Assembly (NCBI GenBank): GCA_964544305.1
Contig: CAZJAZ010000023.1
Coordinates: forward strand, 1-41,439
Source of the DNA: JAFDWI01 sp964544305
Lineage (GTDB): Bacteria > Actinomycetota > Acidimicrobiia > Acidimicrobiales > Iamiaceae
DNA: 41,439 nucleotides
Reading direction: 5' to 3'
The notes beneath the pieces were generated by a model. That model did no database searches, was not told the DNA's origin, and was given only the letters and a program-made list of their open reading frames with translations. Position numbers and translations under genes: made by a program. Positions 23,202 through 32,400 of this stretch are shown here, in pieces. Every line of letters starts with the position of its first letter. Position 1 is the stretch's first letter.

Positions 23202-23851
23202 GATCCCACCACCTCAAGGGTTGTAGTCGATTGGCCTGGTTTTCGCCCACGTGGCACCACCCACGCACGCTGCCCGTAATACCGCCAGGCAACGAGACCA
23301 GCGACCCAACAAACAAGACTGCCGCCTTGTGCAATGCCGAGGCTGATCACTCCGAGTTCGGCCAGCACCGCCATTTGTGTGCCGATACTTACGAGTACGA
23401 TGCCGATGGTCGTCCCACTTAAAAGATGGACGGCCGCCGCCCGGACAGCGTCATCAGCGAGCGTTAAGTCCAGGTTGCTTTCCGGTTGCGGCTTGGTCAC
23501 GATGCGGCGTTGCAACCAAGCCACACCTCCGGCTAGCAATACCGCGCCGATCCCGATCCCGGTCGCGAGCCAGCGCAATGTTTCTATCGGTGTTCCCGGA
23601 AACAAGCTCTCGACCGGACCTGCCCCCGCGCGGTCGTGCACCAAAAGTGCGACGATGCCAAGAACAAACGCCGTCGCAGGCACCACGACCTGGGCGATGC
23701 GTAGTCGCCGCACGAGATAGACCGCGACTCGGCGAGGGGTGAGCGAGGCGGTACGATGCGTGCCGTGGGGGAGTCGGGTCAACCACGCTTCCGACCAAAT
23801 CACCCCGACGAGGTAGCCCAACATCAGCCACACCCATCCCGACACGGGCAC
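23198..23851 (-). CDS. Membrane protein, possibly the 3' part of a TGA-split gene
   Basis: From GTG 23851 this gives 217 residues with about five membrane segments (for example GWVWLMLGYLVGVIWSE, VVVPATAFVLGIVALLV, IGIGAVLLAGGVAWLQ). The frame is open for 48 further codons upstream, to the TGA of the preceding gene at 23996-23998, and contains no ATG, GTG or TTG there. Yet that stretch reads like protein (TETNGEFITRYVTEGHRLHL, then ICGFGGAIALVALSRG, a further membrane helix). The two genes may therefore be one ORF interrupted by TGA, or this gene may use a rare start such as ATT at 23890. Function is unknown; the domain does not match a family I know. Confidence 0.65.
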   Translation of the reverse strand: MPVSGWVWLMLGYLVGVIWSEAWLTRLPHGTHRTASLTPRRVAVYLVRRLRIAQVVVPATAFVLGIVALLVHDRAGAGPVESLFPGTPIETLRWLATGIGIGAVLLAGGVAWLQRRIVTKPQPESNLDLTLADDAVRAAAVHLLSGTTIGIVLVSIGTQMAVLAELGVISLGIAQGGSLVCWVAGLVAWRYYGQRAWVVPRGRKPGQSTTTLEVVGS

Positions 23852-23995
23852 GCTGACTCCCAGGCCACGGCTGAGTGCAACCAGTGCAATCGCCCCACCG
23901 AACCCACAGATCAGATGGAGTCGATGTCCTTCGGTGACGTACCGGGTGATGAACTCGCCGTTGGTTTCGGTGATCGCGATACCGTGCGCCGCGGC

Positions 23996-24253
23996 TCAGC
24001 GTTGTGCGGGCGATGCGGACAAGTCAGAAATCGTCCACGCGAACAAGAAGACGACCGCAAGGACAATTAGCGTCACCAAAATGGCGAATGGGATGGCCTG
24101 TTTCGCCGGTACTACAGCTAGCACTATGAGAGCGGGCACCATGACACCGAGCGTGAAGATCGCGAGTCGGGCAAGTCGGTGATTCCGAGACGTCATGATT
24201 TTTGACAAGCACAATCCGACAAAGACAACAACGGCGACAAGGGCGATGATCAT
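23996..24253 (-). CDS. Small membrane protein behind a GntR regulator
   Basis: The 85-residue product has three membrane segments (MIIALVAVVVFVGLCLSKI, LAIFTLGVMVPALIVLAVVP and IPFAILVTLIVLAVVFLFAW). ATG 24253 overlaps the stop of the GntR gene as ATGA. It ends at TGA 23996, after which the same frame continues open into the next gene. In related YtrA-type operons the genes behind the regulator encode membrane transport or stress proteins; here there is no ABC ATPase, so a transporter is not supported. Confidence 0.65.
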   Translation of the reverse strand: MIIALVAVVVFVGLCLSKIMTSRNHRLARLAIFTLGVMVPALIVLAVVPAKQAIPFAILVTLIVLAVVFLFAWTISDLSASPAQR

Positions 24254-24654
24254 TGGTTGCCTCCAATGGATTTGGAATCGCGCAGGTTGAGGAACGCGGA
24301 GCGGGCAAGGCGGATGACGTCGTCGATCCCTCCACCAGATGTAAATACTTCATGTGCGAGACGTTCGGCGGCACGTTGCATCGCCGGGGTTGGCACGTCT
24401 TGCGTGTCGCTGGCGGGTTTTGCCATCACGGTCGTGCCGTGACGGCCGCGTGTGTGGATGACCCCTTGGATTTCGAGTTCTCGGTAGGTCCGTTGCACCG
24501 TGTTGGTCGCAACGCCGAGGTCGTTCGCGAGCTGACGGATCGAGGGGAGACGATCGCCCGGGCTGAGTATCTCGGCGTCGATGTACGCGGTCAATTGCAC
24601 CCGCACCTGTTCGTACACAGGCACGGCCGAGTCAAGATCAACCAGGATCTTCAC
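24250..24654 (-). CDS. GntR-family regulator, YtrA-type
   Basis: The 134-residue protein has the GntR winged helix: PVYEQVRVQLTAYIDAEILS, GDRLPSIRQLANDLGVATNT and VQRTYRELEIQGVIHTRGRH. The C-terminal part (about 55 residues, LAHEVFTSGGGIDDVIRLA) is short and helical, as in the YtrA subfamily, which lacks a large effector domain. The start is GTG 24654. It is the first gene of the operon 24654-22275 and should repress it; a 10-bp inverted repeat sits directly in front of the gene. The effector is unknown; YtrA regulators often respond to cell-wall stress. Confidence 0.88.
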   Translation of the reverse strand: MKILVDLDSAVPVYEQVRVQLTAYIDAEILSPGDRLPSIRQLANDLGVATNTVQRTYRELEIQGVIHTRGRHGTTVMAKPASDTQDVPTPAMQRAAERLAHEVFTSGGGIDDVIRLARSAFLNLRDSKSIGGNQ

Positions 24655-24671
24655 GCTCTCGAACCAATCAT

Positions 24672-24705
24672 CATTGTCTCAATGATGTCATACAATGAGA
24701 CAATG
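24672..24705. promoter_or_regulatory. Inverted repeat, probable GntR operator
   Basis: CATTGTCTCA (24672-24681) and TGAGACAATG (24696-24705) are perfect 10-bp inverted arms with a 14-base spacer, 18 bases before the GTG of the GntR gene. A TTGACA hexamer on the minus strand (complement of 24704-24709) overlaps the distal arm and could be the -35 element. Placement fits autorepression. Confidence 0.65.
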
Positions 24706-24818
24706 TCAAGTCGAAATTAGACGAAGTCGCCCCGATCCGGCTCGCACTCTTGGATCTGTCCGCACCTCGCAGGGGAGCGACGCTGGGAACAGTCGTCGCA
24801 ACCGGCGGCGTTCGGGTT

Positions 24819-25373
24819 TTACGCTCTGACAGCTGGAGGAGGCACGGCAAACGGGTCCCACCTGATTTCTGAATCGGTCCGATGAGCCAGCCGCTCGATC
24901 ATGTCGAGGAATCGGTCGTCCATCGGGTCGAGAAGCCGCTCGCTCCAGATCCAGTCGCGAACTCGCAAGGTCCGTTGTCCCCGCGCGCGCAATGTCAGCA
25001 CGACGACAGGACCGATCACCCGTTGCCGAGTCGTCACGTCTGGACCGCTCAAGTCGAAGCGCACTCGACGCCGTTGCACAACTAGGCGCTTGCGGTCTGG
25101 CGTGAACACCGCCACCGGAACCGTGGCGCACCGCTTTGTATGTCCGGCCATCGTGACACGAAAATGTGGATCTGCGGGCACTGTTCGTCTTTCGACGATC
25201 CGACCTGTTGCCAAGTCCATGCGCCAACGTGACACGTGGACTCCTTTGTGCCAGAGCCAAACCGCATCGGGCCAGCTGCGAACACCATCACACATTTTCA
25301 TCTCCCATTGTCCGGTCGGCGGCGCGACCTGACACATGTCCACGGCCGCTGCGAAACGCGTCGCCCGCGCCAT
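24819..25373 (-). CDS. Hypothetical soluble protein
   Basis: The frame gives 184 residues from ATG 25373 (a TTG six codons upstream and an ATG twelve codons inside are alternatives). It is basic, Arg- and Trp-rich, with short strands (RVTMAGHTKRCATVPVAVFT, RKRLVVQRRRVRFDL, IGPVVVLTLRAR) and a helical end (PMDDRFLDMIERLAHRTD). No motif or family is recognised. The strand order could be a small beta-barrel. It lies between the RHH/PIN pair and the GntR operon, all in the same direction, and may be cotranscribed with the TA pair, whose stop is 51 bases upstream. Confidence 0.5.
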   Translation of the reverse strand: MARATRFAAAVDMCQVAPPTGQWEMKMCDGVRSWPDAVWLWHKGVHVSRWRMDLATGRIVERRTVPADPHFRVTMAGHTKRCATVPVAVFTPDRKRLVVQRRRVRFDLSGPDVTTRQRVIGPVVVLTLRARGQRTLRVRDWIWSERLLDPMDDRFLDMIERLAHRTDSEIRWDPFAVPPPAVRA

Positions 25374-25424
25374 GAAAGCTCGAACTGGCAAGGACTCGGC
25401 CGAGCAGACCGTACGTGGCGATGC

Positions 25425-25847
25425 TCACAGGTCGTGTGGCGGGATGACCAGCAGGCCGTGGTTGCGGCAAGCGTCGGCAATCAGGTCGTCGAATGTGACG
25501 ACCGCATCGACGTCGAGAACGATCGCCGTGGCGAGATGCACGGCATCCAGCGTGCGCAGGCGCTGTGGGCTAACTCGCCGAGCAAGGCCGATGACGTCCT
25601 CGGTGATCAGGCGTTCCGCGACACCGCTGAGTGCGCCGTCGATCGCCTCATTCACCGCATTCTCGTCAAAGCCATGAACGTCAGTCAGGCTGCGAATAGC
25701 GCGGCTCACCTCGACCCAGGCGAGCGTCGACGCGACAACCACTGCTCCTTGGTTGACGTAGCGTTCGAGAAGTGCGTCCACCGCGTCAGATTCGGGTTCT
25801 TGAATTGACCGTTTGATCAGCGCACTGCTGTCGAAATAGACGCGCAC
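25425..25847 (-). CDS. vapC: PIN-domain toxin (VapC-type) of the RHH/PIN pair
   Basis: The 140-residue protein has a clear PIN layout: YFDSSALIKRSIQEPE with the first Asp, AWVEVSRAIRSL with the Glu, LRTLDAVHLATAIVL with the third acidic residue, and AVVTFDDLIADACRNHGL with the fourth. It should be an RNA-cleaving toxin. The GTG start at 25847 is one base after the antitoxin stop. All expected catalytic residues are present, so the module looks intact. Confidence 0.9.
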   Translation of the reverse strand: MRVYFDSSALIKRSIQEPESDAVDALLERYVNQGAVVVASTLAWVEVSRAIRSLTDVHGFDENAVNEAIDGALSGVAERLITEDVIGLARRVSPQRLRTLDAVHLATAIVLDVDAVVTFDDLIADACRNHGLLVIPPHDL

Positions 25848-25848
25848 C

Positions 25849-26124
25849 TCAAATCCGATCGTGTCGGTCGAGTAGCTCAGCCGTAGTCAACTCATCTGGC
25901 AAGACGAGTCGTTGAACAACTCTGCGATTCGGGGTTCTGGGCGGACGAACCGCTCCGGTCGCGACGAGCTGGCCGAGTGCGCTTCTTGGACGTTCACCCG
26001 CGTCGAGGCCGAGATGCCGTCCGACCGCTTCACGAACAACTTCTTGTTGAGACCTTCCGGTCCGTCGGGCCTCATCTCTAATGGCGTCTTGGGTTTCAGA
26101 ATCAAGTCGAAGGTTCATTGCCAT
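25849..26124 (-). CDS. Ribbon-helix-helix antitoxin of the RHH/PIN pair
   Basis: The 91-residue protein (start ATG 26124) opens with a ribbon-helix-helix: MAMNLRLDSETQDAIRDEA, then GRSQQEVVREAVGRHLG. Its C-terminal half (RRVVQRLVLPDELTTAELLD) is the likely toxin-binding tail. It should repress its promoter as a dimer of dimers. The ATG is preceded by TATCAT, six bases earlier, so the message may be leaderless; longer starts would lie inside the operator palindromes and are rejected. Confidence 0.85.
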   Translation of the reverse strand: MAMNLRLDSETQDAIRDEARRTGRSQQEVVREAVGRHLGLDAGERPRSALGQLVATGAVRPPRTPNRRVVQRLVLPDELTTAELLDRHDRI

Positions 26125-26129
26125 ACACG

Positions 26130-26163
26130 CATGATACCAAATTGGTACAGATTCGGTATCATG
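26130..26163. promoter_or_regulatory. Operator palindromes in front of the RHH/PIN pair
   Basis: CATGATACC (26130-26138) and GGTATCATG (26155-26163) are perfect 9-bp inverted arms. A second palindrome, TACCAA-A-TTGGTA (26135-26147), lies within. On the minus strand the proximal arm contains TATCAT, a -10-like hexamer ending six bases before the ATG at 26124. Two overlapping palindromes suit two RHH dimers. Confidence 0.65.
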
Positions 26164-26299
26164 TTGATTTGGCGACGGCATTGCCCCGGATACTGACATA
26201 GGCCAAGGCGTTGGAAACTGGGCACTCCGATTTGAGCGGCATGTCCAGCAGGCATGAGCCCAGAAGCTTCTAACGAACGAGCGATCCTCTTGGTCGAAT

Positions 26300-26341
26300 C
26301 ATGCCACGAGAGTCGCATAATCATGCGACGTTTGTGGCATG
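26300..26341. promoter_or_regulatory. Concentric palindrome over the mazE start codon
   Basis: Outer arms CATGCCAC (26300-26307) and GTGGCATG (26334-26341) and inner arms GTCGCAT (26312-26318) and ATGCGAC (26323-26329) share the same centre of symmetry. The outer right arm includes the start codon of the antitoxin gene (26339). This is a strong operator candidate; as RNA the inner arms could also form a stem just ahead of the start. Confidence 0.7.
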
Positions 26342-26575
26342 GCACGGGTACGTGTGAGCACCACCGTTGATGGCGCGATGTTGGAAGAGGCCAGGAACGC
26401 AATAGGCGCACCGACTGACGCTGTCCTCTTTGACCGAGCGCTTGCATCCCTCCTGCAGGTATATCGATCCTCAGAAATCGATGCCGCCTACAACGCATAT
26501 GAAACGACGCCACTCGACGAACCCGACGAATGGGGAGACCTTGCAACATTCCGTGCCACTGCTGGTCAGTTGTGA
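26339..26575 (+). CDS. MazE-like antitoxin
   Basis: The 78-residue protein begins RVRVSTTVDGAMLEEARNAI, a ribbon-helix-helix with the TTVD turn typical of MazE-like antitoxins of actinobacteria. It continues with a helical, acidic tail (IDAAYNAYETTPLDEPDEWG) of the kind that wraps the MazF toxin. Its TGA overlaps the toxin start as GTGA. The ATG at 26339 is inside the outer operator arm, so repression would cover the translation start as well; no Shine-Dalgarno sequence is visible. Confidence 0.82.
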   Translation: MARVRVSTTVDGAMLEEARNAIGAPTDAVLFDRALASLLQVYRSSEIDAAYNAYETTPLDEPDEWGDLATFRATAGQL

Positions 26576-26901
26576 CCTCATTGCCCCGTCACGGTGAAGT
26601 CTGGTGGTGTGAACTCCCCGACATTGCCCGCCGGCCAGTGGTTGTGTTGTCGCGCACCGCTGCCATCGCACGCCTCCGACGAGTGATCATTGCCCCGTGC
26701 ACCACCACGACACGAGGCCTGCCGAGCGAAGTTCTTCTCGAACCAGGCGCCGACCCCATTCCCAAGTTGTGTGTGGTGAACCTCGATTCAATCGAAAGCG
26801 TGCCAGTCGCAATGTTGGTTGATCGTATTGGGGCGCTTTCGGGCGAACGTCTGGGCCAGGTGTGCATAGCTCTCGGTGTGGCCGTCGACTGTCTGGCATA
26901 G
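26572..26901 (+). CDS. MazF/PemK-family endoribonuclease toxin
   Basis: From GTG 26572 the product is 109 residues: RHGEVWWCELPDIARRPVVV is the N-terminal strand pair of MazF (GevW.v.l....RP.lvls), followed by RLRRVIIAPCTTTTRGLPSE and PKLCVVNLDSIESV (the conserved nlD.i). The last helix, LSGERLGQVCIALGVAVD, is also typical. MazF toxins cut single-stranded RNA at short motifs; specificity cannot be read from sequence. A longer start at 26530 would overlap the antitoxin by 46 bases and adds non-family residues, so it is rejected. Confidence 0.87.
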   Translation: MTSLPRHGEVWWCELPDIARRPVVVLSRTAAIARLRRVIIAPCTTTTRGLPSEVLLEPGADPIPKLCVVNLDSIESVPVAMLVDRIGALSGERLGQVCIALGVAVDCLA

Positions 26902-27009
26902 TTATTGGGCTCAAACGCTTCCCCAGTGCCAAAGTCATCAATCGAGATCGAGATCGAGAAATTATGGACTCGAACTTTCGCACTTGCGTTTCAGCGCTAG
27001 CAATCTCGC

Positions 27010-27432
27010 TCAAGGCTGACCCGCTATGTGGCCCAGGTTTGCAAGTGCGAGTGGAAGGGATACCCCGCCGAGTTGGATGATGCCATCATGTGCGTTCTTG
27101 CACGCCCTCACTGACGCTTCCAGATCACCGTTGAGCAATTCGGCGTTCCAGTCGACGCGCTCCAAAGTGGCAGACACGACGTACTTGTGGGTGGCGTCGA
27201 TTGAACGAGCGAAAGGGATCATCCAGTCGTCCATCCACTCGGGCCAGGTGCCGTCGAGTGATTGTCGCCGAGCTTGCTCCATCATCTGGTACGTCACCCG
27301 ACCCAACAACAATGCGTCGGCCTCGTCTAAGCGGGTGGCGTGATAGCGGTGGAGTTCTTCATCGGCGATGCCGACGCGATGGTCAATGCAACCATCCAAG
27401 GTGACATTGATCGTGTAACGCAGCGTGCCCAT
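27010..27432 (-). pseudogene. 3'-truncated dihydrofolate-reductase-like (RibD C-terminal family) gene
   Basis: ATG 27432 opens with MGTLRYTINVTLDGCIDHR, the conserved N-terminus of the RibD-C/YyaP-YwjB family. DALLLGRVTYQMME and IIQLGGVSLPLALANLGH (the GG.xL...L loop) follow. Family members are usually about 185 residues; this one stops after 140, right after the loop, and the expected final strands are not found in any frame downstream. The truncation point lies about 108 bases from the end of mazF, so loss may be linked to the arrival of the TA block. Activity is unlikely. Confidence 0.6.
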
Positions 27433-27588
27433 GGCGAAAAGTCTTGCCGATCCCATGCCGTGAAAGGCGGGCGAATCAGCGTGCATCTCACTCAGGGTTC
27501 TCGGTGAAAGAACATCTCCACGTTTGTGGAGCAATCGACTTCGCTGACCGACGAGAACGGCCAAAACTTGAGCGACGCGCTAGTCGTT

Positions 27589-29475
27589 TCAATGAAGTCG
27601 AGCGGCAAGCCCCGATGCGCGACTCGTAGGCGTAGCGATGGCATGAACCAATACGTCCGGTGTCCCAATAATCGTGAGGCGCGCCTTGGCCCGCGTCACC
27701 GCGGTGTAGATGAGTTCTCTGGTGAGTAGCGGTGAGCGTTCGCTGGGGAGCGAAACGATGACATGATCGTACTCAGAGCCTTGAGACTTGTGAATAGTCA
27801 TCGCCCACCAATCATCAAGTTCACCGAGCGCACTTGGCGGCAGCGTACGAAAACCCCCATCGCTTGTTGCGAACGCAACCCGCATCGACGTTCCGGAACC
27901 GTCTTGGTTGACGGTGATTCCGGTGTCACCATTGGAAAGACCATTGACCGGATCATTGCGGGTAATCATGATTGGGCGGCCAACTTGCCATTCTCCGTCA
28001 CGAAACCCGAGTGTTTTCCGTAGGCGCTTTGACCAATCCTCCACGCTTCCTTTCCCCCGATGGTTTGCGGAAAGCACCTTGAGTTGGTTCATCGCGTGGA
28101 GCGCGTCTGCACCACGTTTCGGGTCGCGTGCGGCCTCGATCATGATTCGAGCCGTCTCGGCGACTTCGTTGAACAAAGCGGCCTCTTCTGCGCTATCGCC
28201 TTTGGCGGTCCGGTGCACAAACCGCAATGCCGCATCGCTCGAAGGTTTTGGCGGTGCCGGCTCGGTCTTGGTGTCGTTACCGTGATCATGGATGCCAAGA
28301 AGCGTACGAATCGCCTCGAAAGAATCGGTTTCGGTTGTGTCGACGTGCTGTTGAATCGCGGCTGCGAGGGCGATGATCGGGCTCTGCGCGCTTTGACGTT
28401 GCATCGTGGTGAGCCGGGCAAGCGTTGCGTGAAGTGGTGCATCGGATGATGACGCGGCGTCGACCACATCGGACAACACCGATCCCACATCCACACTTGC
28501 GAGTTGGTCAGGATCGCCAACAAACACCAGGTGCGCATCGGCGCGCACTGCAGCCGTAAGACGGGCCATCATCGGCAGGTCGATCATCGAGGCTTCATCG
28601 ATGATCACCAAGCGTTGCGCAATCGTGCGTTCGCCAGGTCGAGGAGTGGCCCCGGGGTACATGCCACCGAGGAGTTTGTGGTTCGTTGTGGCACGAAGAT
28701 TGACGCCGTTGCTCGTTGCACTAGTGATCGACCGGGTCATGCGCTCCGCGGCTTTTCCCGTTGGCGCACTCAGCGCGATGTCGCTGTCTGCAAAACCAAC
28801 TGAATGTGCGGCGTCGACGAGCCGTCCTACGGTCCAGGTTTTGCCGGTTCCTGGCCCACCAATGAGAAATGTGAGTGGCCGGGTGAGGGCTCCGATGATT
28901 GCGTCGCGTTGCTCATCGGTCAACAGGTCGCGGTCGTGTTGTGTGTCTGCCGATGCGAGCGCGGCTTCAATATCGCCTTGATCAACAGCACTCACTGACG
29001 ATTTTGCTCGGATCAAGAGACGTGTGGCGAGTTCATGTTCGTAGTAGGCATACCGCGAGAGCCACAACGTGCCAGTACTCGCGTCGAACATGAGTGGGCG
29101 GGTGAAGGTGGGCGGGCTATCTCCCGTCACTTCGACCAGTTCACTCGCGCCAAGTGATGCGCCCCACTGTGCGTTGTCGAAAAACTCGAATTGTGCCACG
29201 TCGGCTTCGAACCCAGCCGTGCTCGGCTGTTTTGCGGCAACCGCAGCCAACAAGCGACTCTTTGCATCGGCCAGATGCAGGCAACTGTGCCCCATGCGGC
29301 GTGCGATGCACACCATGGCAATGGCATGGATAACGTCGTCGACGACATGCTCGGCGGTGGTTCTGGTCAGCACATCACAGACGGCGACGTCCGATGCGTC
29401 CAGCACACCAAGTGCCGTATAAGGGACGAGTACGCCAGCAAGGCGTTTGGGAATGCGTGGCGCTGGGGGCTTCAC
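27589..29475 (-). CDS. recD: RecBCD enzyme subunit RecD (5'-3' helicase)
   Basis: The 628-residue protein has Walker A GGPGTGKT (206-213), Walker B LVIIDEASMID, and the superfamily 1B motifs up to MTIHKSQGSEYDHVIV near residue 570. The N-terminal 200 residues are the RecD-specific part that contacts RecC. RecD is the fast 5'-3' motor of the heterotrimer that resects double-strand breaks and degrades linear foreign DNA. GTG 29475 overlaps the recB stop by 4 nt. Length is close to the E. coli protein. Confidence 0.93.
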   Translation of the reverse strand: MKPPAPRIPKRLAGVLVPYTALGVLDASDVAVCDVLTRTTAEHVVDDVIHAIAMVCIARRMGHSCLHLADAKSRLLAAVAAKQPSTAGFEADVAQFEFFDNAQWGASLGASELVEVTGDSPPTFTRPLMFDASTGTLWLSRYAYYEHELATRLLIRAKSSVSAVDQGDIEAALASADTQHDRDLLTDEQRDAIIGALTRPLTFLIGGPGTGKTWTVGRLVDAAHSVGFADSDIALSAPTGKAAERMTRSITSATSNGVNLRATTNHKLLGGMYPGATPRPGERTIAQRLVIIDEASMIDLPMMARLTAAVRADAHLVFVGDPDQLASVDVGSVLSDVVDAASSSDAPLHATLARLTTMQRQSAQSPIIALAAAIQQHVDTTETDSFEAIRTLLGIHDHGNDTKTEPAPPKPSSDAALRFVHRTAKGDSAEEAALFNEVAETARIMIEAARDPKRGADALHAMNQLKVLSANHRGKGSVEDWSKRLRKTLGFRDGEWQVGRPIMITRNDPVNGLSNGDTGITVNQDGSGTSMRVAFATSDGGFRTLPPSALGELDDWWAMTIHKSQGSEYDHVIVSLPSERSPLLTRELIYTAVTRAKARLTIIGTPDVLVHAIATPTSRASGLAARLH

Positions 29476-32400
29476 GGCAACCCTCCTTGTGACCCCGCGA
29501 ACAGTGCGTCAAGTTCGACAATGAGATCCACCGGAATGTCCCATCGGGCAACGCCCGCGGTTCCGTTGGCATTTGCCGACATACCTCGAAGGAAAAGGTA
29601 GGTGACCGTACCCAGTTGGGCGCGCGGGTCATAGCGGCGACCGAGGCGCAATCGGAGGTAACGGTGCAATGCCACTTGGTACAACAACGCCTGAAGTGGA
29701 TAGTCGTTCTTGGCCATCACCTTTGCGAGCGATTCAGGCGAGTAGTTGGCCGCAGGACTTTTATTGGTTTTGTAGTCGGCAAGGTGGAATCGAGTGCTGC
29801 CATCGGGGTGGGCGACCCGATAGACAAGGTCGATCGAGCCGGTGAGATAGCCCATCAAATCAAGATCGAATCGTCCTTGTGTCAGCCGTTGCGCCCACGG
29901 ATAATAAGGATCGTCGTTGTCGAGATGTGCGCAGATGAGCATCCCGACCCGATGGACGGTTGTGTCCTGGTCGGTGCCGGGTTTGAGACGCAGCGTAAAG
30001 TCGCATTCGCTGAGTCGGTCTCGTGCTGTGATGTCTCGAAGACAAAGGGTGACGCCGCCTGGGCCATACGGTCCGATCGGTGCATGCAACGCATTAAGCA
30101 GGCCGGTGGCAAACACAGCCACACCCTCGCTCGTCGTCTTGGCACCGCCAGACGGCCGGGGGAGAAACTCGTTCTTTGGAAGGTTCGGTTGTGCCCGAGC
30201 AAGGCGTGCAATCGTGTCTGAAGATGCGGAAGGGAAGTCAAGGCACTCAAGGATCTTGTGGGTGAACGTGCCGAATGCTGTGCCAGCTGCCAGCCTTTGT
30301 AGCGCGGTGTTATGTGGCCCTTTGTCGCTTGATTCGCCGTCGTTGGCACCGTCGCCTTCTGTTTCGTTGTCGCCTTCGTCGGTGCCGCCAGCCGTTGGCG
30401 CATCGCCAATGACCGAACGGTTCTTCATCGTCCGATGCATCAAAGTGAACGACCACTGCGTGGTCCGCCAGTCAAAACGTCGTTCTCCGACATCGGCCGC
30501 GGCCAGTGTCGTTGTGTTGAGCTTCTCATTGGCAGATGTGTTCGATTCACCAGCGTGATCATCATCAAGGTCAATGGCGAACTCGGCAATGTCCTCGCAG
30601 CTGATGGTTGGCCCCGATTCGTTAGGTTTGCGACTCGTGGCGCAAGAGCGATCCACAAGGCGGGCGAGAATTTCAGCCGGTTGAGGGGAAGGGTCCGTCG
30701 ATCCGCTGTCGTTGGTTACGGGGGGCTGGGGCCTCCGTTCTCCCGACTCGACGAAAGCCGCGACATCAAGTTCGCCGTCGGCGTCGCGATTGAACAACAC
30801 ACGAGGCAACGGACCCACAATGTTGGACTTCGGGTCGAGTTTGGCGGGGTCTGAACAGTAGGTGAACACGTGATGCTTCCCGCGGGTGAGCGCCACGTAC
30901 AACTTGCGGAGGTCATCCGCGGTGCTTTCCTTCCACTCCGCGTCAAGTGAGGCTTCTTGACGGGCGGCGTCCAGCGTCTCTACGTTCGAACCAGTCGCAT
31001 CGGCATGGAATCGTGCTGCTTGGCGAGCACCCTTATTTTCTTTTTGGGGCCTGCGTGACTTGTCCAGGCCGAGGCAACCAACGATGGGAAACTCGAGTCC
31101 TTTTGCTTTGTGCAGGGTCATGATGGTCACCGACGGGTCGGTTGACGCCGTCCGACGCGCGACCGTGGCCGTCTGGCCGCTGAATGAGTCATCTGATTCG
31201 AGCAAGTGAAGCAGATCATCCACAGAAGGAAGCCCATGGCTGTCCAACTCCGAGAAGAGTTCACCAATGTGGGCGAGATCGGTCATGAATTGGTTTGCGT
31301 CACCGCGTTGGACCGCCCGTCGCAACCACGGGGTGTCGGATCGCAGACGAGCGTTGAAAGCGCCAGGACCAGACTCGGTGAGCGTTTTCGTCCACGACGC
31401 AATCTGGGCTTGGAAGCCTTCGAATGCTTTGTTGGCGTGGTCGTCGAAATCGTTCGCGAGTAAATGAGGCCAATCGAAACCGTCAGGGGCGAACACGGTG
31501 GTCAGTGCGGCGCGGCAACAGCGGCGGTCGGATGGGTTCGCCATCGCCTCAAGAAGAAGCTGCCAATTCCACGCCGCTTCACTCGGTGCATGGGAGTACC
31601 CATCGGTTACGAAATCGAAGCGGCTGCGGATGGGGTCGTGGCGCACATCAATGTCGGTATGCACAACCGCAGGAACCCCGTATCGGCCCAGGAGGTGTTG
31701 CAGCCGAGCGGCCTCGGAATTGCGTGTGACAAGCAATGCGATGTCGTCATAGCCAACGTTGCGCCAGAACACGTCGTCACCATTGGCATGACCTTGAGGG
31801 TCACATGAGGTTGTTCTGAGTTCGGCGCCGTGTCGAAGCCGTCGGATCCAGTCGACCAGGTCGGCGTCGACAAGGTCCAGGTCGTGGATATTCAATTCGT
31901 CATTGTCGCCCTGCCCGTTCAGTGTCGCGATTCGCAAAGCGGTGAGCGGTCGAGTGTTCTCGGACAGATCACTTCGCCATCGAATTCCGCACCACGGGTT
32001 CACGGTTGACATTGCAACGGGTCGAAATGGCGCCGCGTCGCCAAAGCTGACGCCGCTCAACAGTGTTGCAATGGCGCAAAGCACGGCCCCATCAGATCGG
32101 TGATTCGTGTCGAGCGTTTGTTTGGCTACGTCGTCGCGTGATGCAACGTGCGCGTACGTGTAGATGTCCGCGCCACGGAATCGGTAGATCGCCTGCTTCG
32201 GGTCGCCAACAACAACCAGTCGAGACGTTTCGCCGTGACCAAAACAGGCATCGAAAATCTCCCACTGCACCCGGTCGGTGTCTTGGAACTCATCGATCAA
32301 CGCGACCGAAAACTGGCCACGAATCCGTTCGGCGAGGCCCGCGCCCGATGTCGGGTCGGCGAGTGCATCGCGAAGATGGATGAGCAGGTCCCCGTAGCTA

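Noticed and set aside
24706..25260. A 184-codon minus-strand frame overlapping 24819-25373
   Set aside because: Ser/Arg-rich shadow composition and it would run into the GntR operator; the other minus frame has better protein-like composition.
29616..30221. A 201-codon plus-strand frame opposite recB
   Set aside because: Antisense to the RecB nuclease domain with its DYKTNK motif; no family resemblance.
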